Notes: generated by a model not told the origin, from the sequence alone. DNA of 64,000 bases from Breznakibacter xylanolyticus (GCF_003254275.1 NZ_QKZK01000001.1:249728-313727), one strand, 5' to 3'. Shown: positions 9,271-18,909, numbered from the stretch's first letter. Program-made: numbers and translations.

Positions 9271-9975
9271 ATGGGGAACAAGAAAAAAATAGTCGAGAAA
9301 GAACATACCATTAAGGACATACCACAAGTTTTTAATGTGTTGACGACCGAAGAACAGGCGTATTTGTTGCAAAATCATCAAACTCTCCGATTCAAAAAAA
9401 ACGAGATTATTTACCACGAAGGAGAACCTCCTTTGGGCTTGATGTGTTTGAGTGACGGTAAAGTCAAGATATTTAAAGAGGGAGTCGGAGGGCGTGATCA
9501 AATTGTGCGCATGGCCAGTGGTGGATTCATTGGGTATCGTGCTTTTTTTGCCGGCGAAAGTCACATCGCTTCGGCTTTAGCCATGGAGTCTTGTGTGATT
9601 TTTTTGATCCCCAGTGATGTGATATATAAGCTTATGGAGTCGAATAATAAGCTTTGTATGAATATTATCCGATCGTTTGCATCGGAGTTGGGATTTACGC
9701 GTTATCGCATTGTGACCCTCACACAAAAGCATATTCGAGGTCGATTGGCCGAGAGTCTGGTGTTTTTGCGCGATATCTATGGGTACGAGGAAGACAATTG
9801 TACGCTTAGTATCTATTTGTCACGTGAAGATTTGGCCAATTTCTCAAACATGACCACATCTAATGCCATCCGGACTTTATCCAATTTTGTCAATGAAAAT
9901 GTGATTGCTGTTGACGGACGCATCATTAAAATTCTTGATGAGGCAAAACTGGAACGCATCTCCAAACTTGGTTAA
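9271..9975 (+). CDS. Crp/Fnr-family transcription regulator
   Basis: This 234-residue protein has an N-terminal cyclic-nucleotide-binding-type beta-roll (about residues 30-145, with EIIYHEGEPPLGLMCLSDGK) and a C-terminal winged helix-turn-helix (LSREDLANFSNMTTSNAIRT). No cysteine set for an Fnr iron-sulfur cluster is visible, and the cAMP-binding arginine-serine pair is not clearly present, so the ligand is unknown. The stop codon ends directly against the murF-alr stop on the other strand (9975/9976), so the two genes converge with no gap. Confidence 0.88.
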   Translation: MGNKKKIVEKEHTIKDIPQVFNVLTTEEQAYLLQNHQTLRFKKNEIIYHEGEPPLGLMCLSDGKVKIFKEGVGGRDQIVRMASGGFIGYRAFFAGESHIASALAMESCVIFLIPSDVIYKLMESNNKLCMNIIRSFASELGFTRYRIVTLTQKHIRGRLAESLVFLRDIYGYEEDNCTLSIYLSREDLANFSNMTTSNAIRTLSNFVNENVIAVDGRIIKILDEAKLERISKLG

Positions 9976-12438
9976 TTATTCCTGGAAATAAACCCGAGGA
10001 ACTCGTCGGCTAATGCCGGTGAGCACTTCGTACGGAATGGTTCCAATGGCTTGCGACATCTCCCAAAGCGGGTTTTGGTCGCCAAATATAATCACTTCGT
10101 CACCCTCCCTTGCTTTGATGTTGGTGATATCCAACATGCAAATGTCCATGCAAACATTCCCCACAATGGGAGCTTCCTGCCCATTAATCATCATCTTTCC
10201 TACGCCGTTACTCAATCGTCTATCCAGTCCGTCGGCATACCCAATGGGAACTACGGCAATGGTGCCTTTCGAGGGCAGTTTGCCGCGTCGCCCGTAGCCG
10301 ATGGTTTCGTCGGAATTAACCTCTTTGATTTGTGATATGTACGATTTAAGCGTGGCCACATTACGCATGCCCCGATGGTTGACGGCGCTGATGCCATACA
10401 ATCCGATGCCCAAACGCACCATGTCGTACTGAGCCTGGGGGAATCGTTCGATACCCGACGAGTTGAGGATGTGACGCCAAAAATGGTAACCAACGGCCTG
10501 TTCGATAAGGCTGGTGGCTTGTTCAAATCGTTCTATTTGTTGTTGGGTAAATGCATCATGTTCGGGGGCTTCGCTTCCGACCAGGTGCGAGAAAGCGGTT
10601 TTGATTTTTAATCGCGGATGATGTTTTAATTGTTCCGTAAGTTGAGGTATCTCAGTGGGCAAAAAACCCAATCGATACATTCCTGTATCTATTTTTAAAT
10701 GAATGGGATATTCGTCAATGCCTTCGTTTTCGATGCACTGGGCAAATTCTGAGAGTAGTTTAAAGCTATATACTTCCGGCTCCAGGTCGTATTGCACCAT
10801 TATGGGGAAGCTGCGTTTCTCTGGATTCATTACGATGATGGGCAAGGTGATGCCTGCACGGCGCAGTTCGATGCCTTCATCGGCAAAAGCCACGCCCAGG
10901 TAATCAACCTTTTGGTGTTGCAGCAGACCTGCAATTTCATACGAGCCGCTCCCGTACGAAAAGGCCTTGACCATTGCCAGTGTGCGGGTGCCGGGTTTGA
11001 GGCACGATCTGTAATAATTAAGGTTCGATGCAAGTGCATCCAGGTTGATTTCCATTACGGTCTGATGAAGCCTTTGTTCAAGATGCTCGGTGATGCGTTC
11101 GAACGTGAATTCCCGCGATCCTTTAATTAGTATCACTTCCCGATTGATTTTTTCACAAAGTTTTGAGCCTAAAAAATCGTCGGTAGAATGAAAAAACGAT
11201 GTATTGCCGGTGAAAAGATGCGAGCAGGCTGATAGTTCATGACCGATGCCAATGAATCGGGTCACGCCTTTCTTTGCAACAAATTCTGCCACTCGCTTGT
11301 AGAGTTCCGTTTGTGGTAACCCGCTTTGGCGAATGTCCGACAGGATTAATGTTCGCGGCATCTCCTTTTGTCTGGCTTGCTGATTGAGGAAGTCAAGGGC
11401 GATTTCCAGCGAGGTGAAGTCCGAATTATAGGTGTCGTTAATGAGAAGACAGCCGTTTCGACCCTCTATTTGTTCCAATCGCATGGCTACGGGTTTGAGG
11501 CGTGCCACACGCTTGGTAAGCGTTTGAAGGTCGATGCCCTGATGTAGCACAAAGGTAACCGCATGCATGGCGTTTTCATACGATGCGGCATCGGTATAGG
11601 GGATGGTTAGTGTTGCTTGTCCTTCTGGTATTTCTATGTTGATTTCGGTGCCCGATGGTGTGATTTTTTTTGATTGAATTCTTAACCAGGCTTCGGAGGC
11701 AGTGCCCCAGCTAATTAGTTTTTTGTCATGAAAATGATTGACTATGGCTTGGTGGATGGGGGCGTGATCGCGACAGTAAAATAAGGTGTTGCAATCGACA
11801 AATAGCTTTAGTTTTTCGTCCAGCTTTTCTTCAATCGATTGGAAGTTTTCCTGATGTGCTTGCCCAATGTTAGTAATGAGTCCATACCCGGGCTGTATCA
11901 TTTTTTGCAGGCGAATCATCTCGTTTTGGAACGAAATCCCTGCTTCAATGATGCCCAGTTGTGAACTGTTTTCAAGCAACCATAACGACAATGGCACCCC
12001 AACCTGGCTGTTGAAGCTGCGTGGCGAACGCGAGATGGGCATGTCGTCGCCAATTAGCTGTGCAATCCATTCTTTGACAATGGTTTTGCCGTTGCTGCCA
12101 GTGATGGCCATGATGGGGTATGGCATTTGCTGACGATGCGCTTTGGCTATGTTTTGCAGGGCCGTTAGTGTGTTGTTAACTTTGATGAAGCAGATATTTT
12201 CAGCCCATTCGTTGGTGTCGAAGTCGTTGTTGACGACAAAATGGGTGATCCCTTGTGCAATGAGGTCGTTGATGTATTGATGTCCATCGTGGCGCTCGCC
12301 TCTGATGGCAATGAAAAGGGTTTCGGGTGATGTAATGGGTTTGCGACTGTCGATGGAAAGGCGCGTGATGACCGATTGTGGAGTGCCAACAATGCGACCG
12401 TGTGCAAAGTCGGCTATTTGTGAGATGGTGTATGACAT
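9976..12438 (-). CDS. murF-alr: Bifunctional MurF ligase / alanine racemase
   Basis: The 820-residue fusion joins two peptidoglycan enzymes. Residues 1 to about 450 are MurF, which adds D-Ala-D-Ala to UDP-MurNAc-tripeptide; the P-loop GSNGKT is at 114-119. Residues from about 460 on are alanine racemase, which makes D-alanine; the PLP lysine is K491 in AMVKAFSYGSG, and the late GYGRRGKLP and GYADGL motifs are present. The fusion is well known in Bacteroidota and lets one chain make D-alanine and use its dipeptide (Ddl works in between). tdk lies 31 bp upstream on the same strand, so the two may be co-transcribed. Confidence 0.95.
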   Translation of the reverse strand: MSYTISQIADFAHGRIVGTPQSVITRLSIDSRKPITSPETLFIAIRGERHDGHQYINDLIAQGITHFVVNNDFDTNEWAENICFIKVNNTLTALQNIAKAHRQQMPYPIMAITGSNGKTIVKEWIAQLIGDDMPISRSPRSFNSQVGVPLSLWLLENSSQLGIIEAGISFQNEMIRLQKMIQPGYGLITNIGQAHQENFQSIEEKLDEKLKLFVDCNTLFYCRDHAPIHQAIVNHFHDKKLISWGTASEAWLRIQSKKITPSGTEINIEIPEGQATLTIPYTDAASYENAMHAVTFVLHQGIDLQTLTKRVARLKPVAMRLEQIEGRNGCLLINDTYNSDFTSLEIALDFLNQQARQKEMPRTLILSDIRQSGLPQTELYKRVAEFVAKKGVTRFIGIGHELSACSHLFTGNTSFFHSTDDFLGSKLCEKINREVILIKGSREFTFERITEHLEQRLHQTVMEINLDALASNLNYYRSCLKPGTRTLAMVKAFSYGSGSYEIAGLLQHQKVDYLGVAFADEGIELRRAGITLPIIVMNPEKRSFPIMVQYDLEPEVYSFKLLSEFAQCIENEGIDEYPIHLKIDTGMYRLGFLPTEIPQLTEQLKHHPRLKIKTAFSHLVGSEAPEHDAFTQQQIERFEQATSLIEQAVGYHFWRHILNSSGIERFPQAQYDMVRLGIGLYGISAVNHRGMRNVATLKSYISQIKEVNSDETIGYGRRGKLPSKGTIAVVPIGYADGLDRRLSNGVGKMMINGQEAPIVGNVCMDICMLDITNIKAREGDEVIIFGDQNPLWEMSQAIGTIPYEVLTGISRRVPRVYFQE

Positions 12439-12469
12439 GTATGTATTGTCGTTGAAATACGCAAAAGCG

Positions 12470-13060
12470 TTAGGATGGTTTATTTGACTGAATGGCTTTG
12501 TGGTAACAAGTCCTGCAAAGGGGTTCGTAGGTAGATGTTTCTCCCAAAAGTAGTAATTGGTCGTTATTGGTGAGTCGGTGCGAGTAATGAGCCAAGTCGC
12601 CGCAGTGCATGCAAATGGCGTGAACCTTGGTGACGTATTCAGCCATGGCCATTAAAGCCGGCATGGGGCCAAATGGTTGCCCTTTAAAATCCATGTCAAG
12701 ACCGGCAACAATGACGCGAATGCCCTGATGTGCCAACAGGTTGCATACTTCCGGAAGATTGGGGTCGAAAAACTGAGCTTCGTCAATGCCCACTACGTCA
12801 ATGTTTCCACACAACAAGGGAATGTTGCCCGATGCGTCAACCGGCGTGGAGGCAATGCTGTTGGCATCGTGCGATACCACATGGGTTTGGCTGTATCGGA
12901 TGTCGATGTTGGGTTTGAAAATTTCGACGGTCAAACCGGCAATACGCGCCCGCTTAAGACGCCTGAGCAGTTCCTCTGTTTTGCCCGAAAACATGGAGCC
13001 GCAGATGACTTCAATCCATCCTTTGCGGCGATCGCGCGGGGAGGTCTTTTCGAGAAACAT
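12470..13060 (-). CDS. tdk: Thymidine kinase
   Basis: Thymidine kinase phosphorylates thymidine for salvage. The 196-residue type II enzyme shows the P-loop [18 protein letters not shown], the DEAQFF motif with the Mg-binding aspartate, the lasso loop, and zinc-binding cysteines (CMHCGD and CRTC). It is divergent from the gene at 13137, with 76 bp between the starts, and is followed by murF-alr. Confidence 0.96.
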   Translation of the reverse strand: MFLEKTSPRDRRKGWIEVICGSMFSGKTEELLRRLKRARIAGLTVEIFKPNIDIRYSQTHVVSHDANSIASTPVDASGNIPLLCGNIDVVGIDEAQFFDPNLPEVCNLLAHQGIRVIVAGLDMDFKGQPFGPMPALMAMAEYVTKVHAICMHCGDLAHYSHRLTNNDQLLLLGETSTYEPLCRTCYHKAIQSNKPS

Positions 13061-13070
13061 GGGCTGACAG

Positions 13071-13101
13071 ATTGTTTTTTAATGACTATCGTTAACTTTG
13101 C
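13071..13101 (+). promoter_or_regulatory. Promoter of the 13,137 gene
   Basis: ATTG at 13071-13074, 18 bp, then TAACTTTGC at 13093-13101. The -7 box is a good match. Confidence 0.65.
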
Positions 13102-13136
13102 AAAAGTATAAAAACTGAGGGTCGAAAATTGTCATT

Positions 13137-13979
13137 ATGGAAAAAGATGTGTTGTTGTCTGTCATCATAAGCAATCTCAAGGAGGTTGAGATGATGGTGG
13201 ATTCCTTTAAAGGGAAGGAGTTGGTGATTCCCGCTTTCGTAAAAGTCACCCTTACCAAACTTGATAATATTCGTCAGGAAATCGAACTTTTTGAACAACT
13301 GAATGCGATATCATCTCAGCCGGTAAATATGCCCGATGTGGTTCATACTCCAGCTGTGCCGGTCGTATCGGAAGGTGCTGTAGCCGAAATAACTGCTGAA
13401 GTGCCCAATGTGACTGTATCAGCATCGACTCCTCATCGTTCCGAAATGCTTCTTGAAGTGGTTTCTGAAGAACCAGTTGCTGAGACTAAGATTATTGATG
13501 CACCTTCCATTCATATCGAAATTGATAAGCCCGAAATCATGGCGCCGACGATACCTTCGGTGCCTGTTGATGATACTCCAACGGTCGAACCTTCTGCACC
13601 CAAGCCTATAATTGAGAAGCCATCTTATCATCAGGAGCCTTCAGTCAAATCCAAACACACTTCTTTGGGTGATACCTTAGGTGGTGATAAGACGTCGTTG
13701 ATCGATAAAATGGCGTCAGGACGTGATAGTGCCGGTTCAGCCACACAGGGAGCCCGTGTTGATGACATTCGTAAGGCCATTGGGATTAACGATCGCTTTT
13801 TGTTCTCCCGCGAGTTGTTTGGTAGCAATAATAGTTTGATGGAGCAGACAATTTTACAAATCAATGGTTTTAAAACCTACGATGAGGCCATGCAATTTCT
13901 GATTGCCAATTTTAACTGGCAAAGTAGCGACAGTACAGTGATGGCGTTTATGAATGTCGTGAAGCGGCGTTTTATTTAA
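13137..13979 (+). CDS. Conserved Bacteroidota protein of unknown function
   Basis: The 280-residue protein has three parts. An N-terminal helical region (about 1-60) is followed by a low-complexity linker rich in proline, valine, glutamate and threonine (about 65-185). The well-conserved C-terminal helical domain (about 205-280) has the pattern VDDIRKAIGINDRFLFSREL, then a phenylalanine- and asparagine-rich end. I recognise this layout from unannotated proteins of many Bacteroidota, but no function is known to me. There is no signal peptide or membrane helix, so it is cytoplasmic. It is followed after 18 bp by rsmI, probably in one operon. Confidence 0.75.
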   Translation: MEKDVLLSVIISNLKEVEMMVDSFKGKELVIPAFVKVTLTKLDNIRQEIELFEQLNAISSQPVNMPDVVHTPAVPVVSEGAVAEITAEVPNVTVSASTPHRSEMLLEVVSEEPVAETKIIDAPSIHIEIDKPEIMAPTIPSVPVDDTPTVEPSAPKPIIEKPSYHQEPSVKSKHTSLGDTLGGDKTSLIDKMASGRDSAGSATQGARVDDIRKAIGINDRFLFSRELFGSNNSLMEQTILQINGFKTYDEAMQFLIANFNWQSSDSTVMAFMNVVKRRFI

Positions 13980-13997
13980 TGTGTTAATTTTTTTTCT

Positions 13998-14681
13998 ATG
14001 TCAGCACGGCAACCGCGCTTGTTTTTGGTTCCTACTCCCATTGGAAACCTTGAGGATATGACTTTTCGGGCTGTTCGGATTCTGAAAGAAGTCGATTTTA
14101 TTTTGGCAGAGGACACTCGTACCAGCGGGGTGTTATTGAAGCATTTTGGAGTTGAAACCAAGATGTTTTCTCATCACAAATTCAATGAGCACGCATCTTT
14201 GAATGTCATTATTCGGAGACTGGAAGCCGGTGAGCGTGCTGCTTTGATTTCCGATGCCGGAACGCCCGCGATTTCCGATCCCGGTTTCTTAATTGTCCGT
14301 GCCTGTCTCGAAGCGGGTCTTGAAGTGGAGTGTTTGCCGGGTGCCACTGCTTTTGTGCCGGCCTTGGTCACGTCGGGTCTCCCCAACGATCGGTTTTGTT
14401 TCGAAGGTTTTTTGCCTCAAAAAAAAGGTCGTCAAACCCGTTTCGAGCTTCTTCGAGAAGAATCTCGAACCATGATTTTCTATGAATCCCCTTTTCGGTT
14501 GGTCAAGACACTTGAGCAGTTAGCTTTGGTTTGTGGTGATGACCGAAAGGCTTCTGTGTCGCGTGAAATCAGTAAATTGCACGAAGAAAATAAAACAGGT
14601 ACCTTGGCTGAATTGGTGCAATATTTTAATTCAAAAACCGTTAAAGGTGAAATTGTCATTGTTGTTGATGGCAAACATTAA
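13998..14681 (+). CDS. rsmI: 16S rRNA (cytidine-1402 2'-O)-methyltransferase RsmI
   Basis: RsmI methylates the ribose of C1402 in 16S rRNA. The 227-residue tetrapyrrole-methylase-fold protein shows LFLVPTPIGNLEDMTFRA at the start, AEDTRTSGVLLKHF, the glycine-rich SDAGTPAISDPG loop at about residues 77-88, and CLPGATAFVPALVTSG. It is slightly shorter than E. coli RsmI because the C-terminal extension is missing, as is common in Bacteroidota. Confidence 0.94.
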   Translation: MSARQPRLFLVPTPIGNLEDMTFRAVRILKEVDFILAEDTRTSGVLLKHFGVETKMFSHHKFNEHASLNVIIRRLEAGERAALISDAGTPAISDPGFLIVRACLEAGLEVECLPGATAFVPALVTSGLPNDRFCFEGFLPQKKGRQTRFELLREESRTMIFYESPFRLVKTLEQLALVCGDDRKASVSREISKLHEENKTGTLAELVQYFNSKTVKGEIVIVVDGKH

Positions 14682-14707
14682 TTAATCCATAAAACCACTT
14701 TTTTAAA

Positions 14708-15577
14708 ATGAAGAACTTATTCTTATTAGCAACTGTGTTGCTGGGTGTATTGGCCTCATGTTCAGGCCCCAGTTCTAGTGAATTGAAACAAAAAAACGAC
14801 TCCCTCATTTTAGTGATGGCCGCAAAAGATCGCGCTCAAAATGATTTGGTGAATTCGTTGGTCGAAATTGATGAGAACCTTTCACAAATTAAAGAAAAGG
14901 AGAACATCATCACTTTGAATGCGGCTGAAGCCGGAACTAATCCGGATATCAAAGAGCGAATCAACAAGGATATAAAGTTGATTTACGATTTAATGGTTCA
15001 AAACCAGGAGAAAATTGCCAAATTGGAGAAACAACTGAAATCAACCAATGTGGACAATGCCAACATGAAAAAGCTCATCGCCAGTTTGAATGAGCAAATT
15101 CGTGAGAAAACTGAAGAAATCATGCGATTGAACGATCAGTTGAAAGAGAAGAATATTGAAATTGAGTCGTTGAATCTCACCTTGGGCAATATTCGAACCA
15201 GTTTGGATTCGGTGTCTACCGTTAGTCGCGAAACCGCTGATAAGTTGACTCAAACAACCGATGAATTGTATACTGCTTATTATGTGATTGGTACATCTAA
15301 GGAGTTGGCTTCAAGAAATATCATCAACAAAGAAGGTTTCTTAAACACCAAAACTGCAGTGTTAAAAAAAGATTTTGATGCCCAATATTTTACAGAGGTT
15401 GACATTCGTCAAACCGATGAAGTTGTATTGTACAAGAAAAAAGTGAAAGTGCTCACCAATCATCCTCAAAGCAGTTATGAATTAAAAGTTGGTGATGATG
15501 AAAATCTTACTCTGGTTATCCTCAATAAAAATGAGTTTTGGAGTGTTTCTAAATATCTGGTTATTCAGGTGAATTAA
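14708..15577 (+). CDS. Coiled-coil lipoprotein
   Basis: A lipoprotein signal peptide ends in LASC (cysteine about residue 18). It is followed by a long heptad-rich coiled coil (about residues 22-175) and a small C-terminal globular domain with YELKVGDDENLTLVILNKNE. In databases, Bacteroidota proteins of this design are often named Cbp1-family collagen-binding adhesins, but nothing in this sequence proves collagen binding. It is likely anchored in the outer or inner membrane. A terminator follows at 15594. Confidence 0.75.
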   Translation: MKNLFLLATVLLGVLASCSGPSSSELKQKNDSLILVMAAKDRAQNDLVNSLVEIDENLSQIKEKENIITLNAAEAGTNPDIKERINKDIKLIYDLMVQNQEKIAKLEKQLKSTNVDNANMKKLIASLNEQIREKTEEIMRLNDQLKEKNIEIESLNLTLGNIRTSLDSVSTVSRETADKLTQTTDELYTAYYVIGTSKELASRNIINKEGFLNTKTAVLKKDFDAQYFTEVDIRQTDEVVLYKKKVKVLTNHPQSSYELKVGDDENLTLVILNKNEFWSVSKYLVIQVN

Positions 15578-15593
15578 TTATCTTTGTTTCTCA

Positions 15594-15624
15594 TAAAAAG
15601 CCTGCTGTTGCGGGCTTTTTTTTT
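15594..15624 (+). terminator. Terminator after the coiled-coil lipoprotein
   Basis: AAAAAGCCTGC and GCGGGCTTTTT pair, with one G-U, around TGTT, and the T run continues to 15624. A possible upstream start of the next gene (15627) lies directly behind it. Confidence 0.85.
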
Positions 15625-15635
15625 ACATGTTTGCT

Positions 15636-16331
15636 ATGTCACGTCGCTATAAGCATCTTTTTTTCGACCTCGACCACACACTGTGGGATTTTGATACCAA
15701 TGCCTCTCTGACGCTTCGCGAGTTATTCGTGCGTTATCAATTGGAGCGATTCTTCGATTCTTATGAGCAGTTTTTTGAGGCTTATCAACCTGTAAATGCC
15801 GATTTGTGGGCTCAGTACCACCAGGGGCTAATCAAGAAATCGTTTCTTTATGTCGAACGTTTTGCGGCTCCTTTTCGAATGTTTGGATGTGAGGATAGGG
15901 CTATGGCAGAGCGTTTTGGTTCCGATTTTCTTGCCGAGTGTGCGCTGAAAACGGCTTTGATGCCACATGCCATTGATGTGCTCGATTATTTGAAGCCTTT
16001 TTATCAGATGCACATCATCACGAATGGTTTTAAGGAAGTTCAGTATCAAAAAATGGAAAAGAGTGGATTAGCTCCTTATTTTACAAAGGTGTTTATTTCC
16101 GAAGTGGTTGGAGCTCAAAAACCCAGCAAGGTATTTTTTCAATACGCCGTCAAGAGTGCCAATGCACGCAAAGTTGAGAGTCTGGTGATTGGCGATAACC
16201 TGGATGCCGACATTCAGGGAGCCAAAAATTTTAATCTTGACCATGTTTTTTATAATCCTCATTGTCATTCTCATGCGCATGAGGTGATGAATGAAATTTC
16301 GTCACTTCTTGATCTGAAACTTCTGCTTTAG
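15636..16331 (+). CDS. yjjG: HAD-family noncanonical pyrimidine nucleotidase, YjjG type
   Basis: YjjG-type phosphatases remove phosphate from unwanted pyrimidine nucleotides. The 231-residue protein carries HAD motif I as FFDLDHTLWDFD, a helical cap, motif II at HIITNG, motif III around the lysine of GAQKPSKVFF, and motif IV as GDNLDADIQGA. The DHTLWDF form of motif I is characteristic of this subfamily. ATG codons at 15627 and 15636 are both in frame; I chose 15636 because 15627 touches the upstream terminator. Confidence 0.85.
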   Translation: MSRRYKHLFFDLDHTLWDFDTNASLTLRELFVRYQLERFFDSYEQFFEAYQPVNADLWAQYHQGLIKKSFLYVERFAAPFRMFGCEDRAMAERFGSDFLAECALKTALMPHAIDVLDYLKPFYQMHIITNGFKEVQYQKMEKSGLAPYFTKVFISEVVGAQKPSKVFFQYAVKSANARKVESLVIGDNLDADIQGAKNFNLDHVFYNPHCHSHAHEVMNEISSLLDLKLLL

Positions 16332-16400
16332 TCTTGTTGACTCTTGTGGTTGGTTTCAGATTTAGGTAATTTGTCCGTTCCTAACTTAACCCAGTCTACT

Positions 16401-17690
16401 ATGTTGACAGAGATGTTGTTGCAGTTTTTGTGGAAGTTTAGATTGTTTGCACATCCTGTTGTGCGTACTTCCGATGGGGAAACCGTGGAGATTATTCATC
16501 CGGGTTTTCAAAATTTTGATGCCGGTCCTGATTTTTTTAATGCCAAGGTAAAAATTGGGGACACGATGTGGGCCGGAAATGTTGAAATTCATCACAAAAC
16601 ATCTCAGTGGAACGATCATCGCCATCATCTCGACAAAGCTTATAATAATGTGATTTTGCACGTGGTGATGGAACATGATGACTGCGTAGTGACTGAAAAC
16701 GGCCGTGTTGTTCCAGTAATGGTGATGCCGGTGATGCCTGAGCTTGAAAACCGTTATCGCGAGATGATGGATCAAAGCCAATGGCTTTTATGCTCTGGCA
16801 GTCGATTTACTTTACCTGAGGTTGAATTGTCAGTTTGGTTGGAATCCTTGCTCATTGGTCGATTAGAAGATCGTTGTTCTAAAATTCAACAATTGTTGAC
16901 GTATTTTCATGGCGACTGGGATCAGGTTTTTTTTGTGATGCTTGCCAGAGCTTTTGGCTTTGGGGTGAATTCCGATGCTTTTGAGGCCTTGGCACTCCTG
17001 ACGCCTGTCAGGCGTTTGATGCAGCACGCCGATCAAATTGAGCAATTGGAGGCGATGTTGATGGGACAGGCAGGTTTTTTGGACGAGCGTGTTGGTGACG
17101 ACTATCAGGATCGGTTGAGTTCTGAATATCTTTTTTTCAAGGAAAAATATTCATTAAAAACCATGGGCAGTCATCGTTGGAAGTTTCTTCGTCTGCGCCC
17201 CAAGAATTTCCCCACAGTACGGTTAGCTCAATTGGCTCAATGGGTACATCGACATCCGCAAGTGACCGGAGCAATTTTAGGGGTTCAACGTGTTGATGAT
17301 TTGCGTGCTCGTTTTCAAATTGTGGCTTCTGAACCATGGTTGACTCGTTATCGTTTTGGGGATCGAGATGTACCGCATGAGAAAACGTTGGGTGTTTCGT
17401 CTCAAAATTTGTTGCTTATTAATGGCATTATTCCTTTCTTGTTTGCTTATGCTCGTCATCGAGGTGATTCGCATGGGATGGATTTGGCCATTGATATGAT
17501 GGCTCAGTTGCCTCCCGAACGCAATCATATTGTGCATGATTGGGAAGCACGTGGTGGGATAGTTGCCTGTAATGCGGCTCAGTCTCAAGCTTTAATTTAC
17601 CAGTATAATCACTATTGTTTGCCCCGTAAATGTTTGCAATGTCGGGTGGGAATGGGATATTTGCAAAGTGCTTGTTCGTTTCAGTCATAG
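16401..17690 (+). CDS. DUF2851 family protein
   Basis: This 429-residue cytoplasmic protein begins MLTEMLLQFLWKFRLF and continues with GFQNFDAGPDFFNAKVKIG and WAGNVEIHHKTSQWNDH, which I recognise as the DUF2851 family found throughout Bacteroidota. The early part, with conserved acidic and histidine residues (NxGPDFxxAxI, GNVEIH, SDW-like), resembles a metal-dependent nuclease-like fold, but no activity is established. The extreme C-terminus has closely spaced cysteines (CLPRKCLQC). A TTG at 16344 is in frame, but the ATG at 16401 gives the normal N-terminus. Confidence 0.85.
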   Translation: MLTEMLLQFLWKFRLFAHPVVRTSDGETVEIIHPGFQNFDAGPDFFNAKVKIGDTMWAGNVEIHHKTSQWNDHRHHLDKAYNNVILHVVMEHDDCVVTENGRVVPVMVMPVMPELENRYREMMDQSQWLLCSGSRFTLPEVELSVWLESLLIGRLEDRCSKIQQLLTYFHGDWDQVFFVMLARAFGFGVNSDAFEALALLTPVRRLMQHADQIEQLEAMLMGQAGFLDERVGDDYQDRLSSEYLFFKEKYSLKTMGSHRWKFLRLRPKNFPTVRLAQLAQWVHRHPQVTGAILGVQRVDDLRARFQIVASEPWLTRYRFGDRDVPHEKTLGVSSQNLLLINGIIPFLFAYARHRGDSHGMDLAIDMMAQLPPERNHIVHDWEARGGIVACNAAQSQALIYQYNHYCLPRKCLQCRVGMGYLQSACSFQS

Positions 17691-17861
17691 TTGCTCCTTT
17701 TTGGTTCGATATTTGTAATTATCACACCTATTTTGTTGTTAATGCTTGTGATACTCATATTTTATCATCTCAATTCAGTGATTGCTTTGTGTTAGTTTGT
17801 TATATTTACATATTGTTGTAGTTTTTTATAACGTTAAATAATCCCACCTAAATTGTTCTTT

Positions 17862-18446
17862 ATGAGAAAAATGTGTTACTCATTGATGATGCTGACGATG
17901 CTTGTTTCTTTAGCATTTGTTGGTTGTAAATCAAAAAAAACTGTCAGTGCTAAGAGTGAAATCGGAAAAGTGTTGGATGATGTTCCTTGCGAAAGTGCCG
18001 GTCGATCGGATAAGAAATTTTTTCGCGCCAGTTCTTTGGCCACAAGTTCCGATTTGCAGTTAGCCAAGGAAAAAGCTCTTTTGCTGGCCAAGCAACGTTT
18101 GGTGACCCTCATCAATTCCAATACCAAATCGGTGACCGATCGCTATGTGAATGAACGTGAATTTGGCGAAGCGTCAGAATTTGAGCAAAAATTTGAAAAC
18201 CTGACCCGCGAGGTGGCCGACGAAACCCTCTCGAACATTGTGGTGACTTGTGAAAAGGCCAGTGTGCTTGACGATAAAAAATATCGTGCTTTTGTAGCCA
18301 TCGAAGTGAGTCGCGAGGATGTTTTAAATGGTATTGAACGACGTGTCACTCGTGATCAGAAGCTTCAGGTCGATTATGACAAGAAGAAATTTGAAGAAAT
18401 CTTTGATCAGGAGATGGAAAAAATGGCGAAAGAGCGTGGTTATTAA
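17862..18446 (+). CDS. LPP20-like lipoprotein
   Basis: A signal peptide ends in the lipobox VGCKSKK. The 194-residue protein then has an alpha/beta domain (about 45-165) with DLQLAKEKALLLAKQRLVTL and a charged C-terminal helix. The organisation resembles LPP20/TRAF-associated lipoproteins of Bacteroidota, whose role is unknown. The 171 bp between DUF2851 and this gene show no further gene and no clear promoter. Confidence 0.65.
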   Translation: MRKMCYSLMMLTMLVSLAFVGCKSKKTVSAKSEIGKVLDDVPCESAGRSDKKFFRASSLATSSDLQLAKEKALLLAKQRLVTLINSNTKSVTDRYVNEREFGEASEFEQKFENLTREVADETLSNIVVTCEKASVLDDKKYRAFVAIEVSREDVLNGIERRVTRDQKLQVDYDKKKFEEIFDQEMEKMAKERGY

Positions 18447-18485
18447 AAAAAAACAATAAATCTGTTTGGGGTATTTAAAAAATCA

Positions 18486-18494
18486 TATCTTTGC
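18486..18494 (+). promoter_or_regulatory. -7 box for rpsO
   Basis: TATCTTTGC matches TAnnTTTG. A TTTG lies upstream at 18465, with a somewhat short 17-bp spacer. The rpsO start codon follows 28 bp downstream. Confidence 0.65.
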
Positions 18495-18521
18495 ACTCTC
18501 AATTTTTTAGATACGAAAGAT

Positions 18522-18791
18522 ATGTATTTGACAAAAGAAGTTAAACAAGAAATCTTCGCGAAACACGGAAAGTCTAACACTGATACTGGTTCTCCCGAGG
18601 GCCAGATTGCTTTGTTTTCCCATCGTATTTCGCATTTGACTGAGCACCTCAAGTCAAATAAGAAGGATTATAGCACTGAGCATGCGCTCGTAAAATTAGT
18701 TGGTAAGCGTCGTAGCTTGCTCGATTATTTAAAAGCTAACGACATTGAGCGTTACCGTAGCATCATCAAAGAACTGAATATCCGTAAGTAA
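18522..18791 (+). CDS. rpsO: 30S ribosomal protein S15
   Basis: S15 binds 16S rRNA early in small-subunit assembly. The 89-residue protein matches the family length and motifs: GSPEGQIALFSHRISHLTEH, then LVGKRRSLLDYLKANDIERY. It is followed by its own terminator and then pnp, the same gene order as in many bacteria, where rpsO and pnp are often co-regulated. Confidence 0.97.
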   Translation: MYLTKEVKQEIFAKHGKSNTDTGSPEGQIALFSHRISHLTEHLKSNKKDYSTEHALVKLVGKRRSLLDYLKANDIERYRSIIKELNIRK

Positions 18792-18807
18792 TTTGATGTT
18801 GAAAGAC

Positions 18808-18840
18808 AAAAAAAAGGCAATCCATTGGGTTGCCTTTTTT
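18808..18840 (+). terminator. Terminator between rpsO and pnp
   Basis: AAAAAAAGGCAA with its complement TTGCCTTTTTT forms a long stem around a short loop. Confidence 0.88.
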
Positions 18841-18900
18841 GTTTTGCTTCGCCATCATGAAAATATCCGATTTTTACGGTTCTCTCTTTCGATATTCTAT

Positions 18901-18909
18901 TATCTTTGG
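18901..18909 (+). promoter_or_regulatory. Probable -7 box for pnp
   Basis: TATCTTTGG fits TAnnTTTG and lies 28 bp before the pnp start. No good upstream TTG element is seen. Confidence 0.5.

Noticed and set aside
15627..15635. Upstream ATG for yjjG
   Set aside because: It touches the end of the preceding terminator, and the next ATG (15636) gives the same protein three residues shorter.
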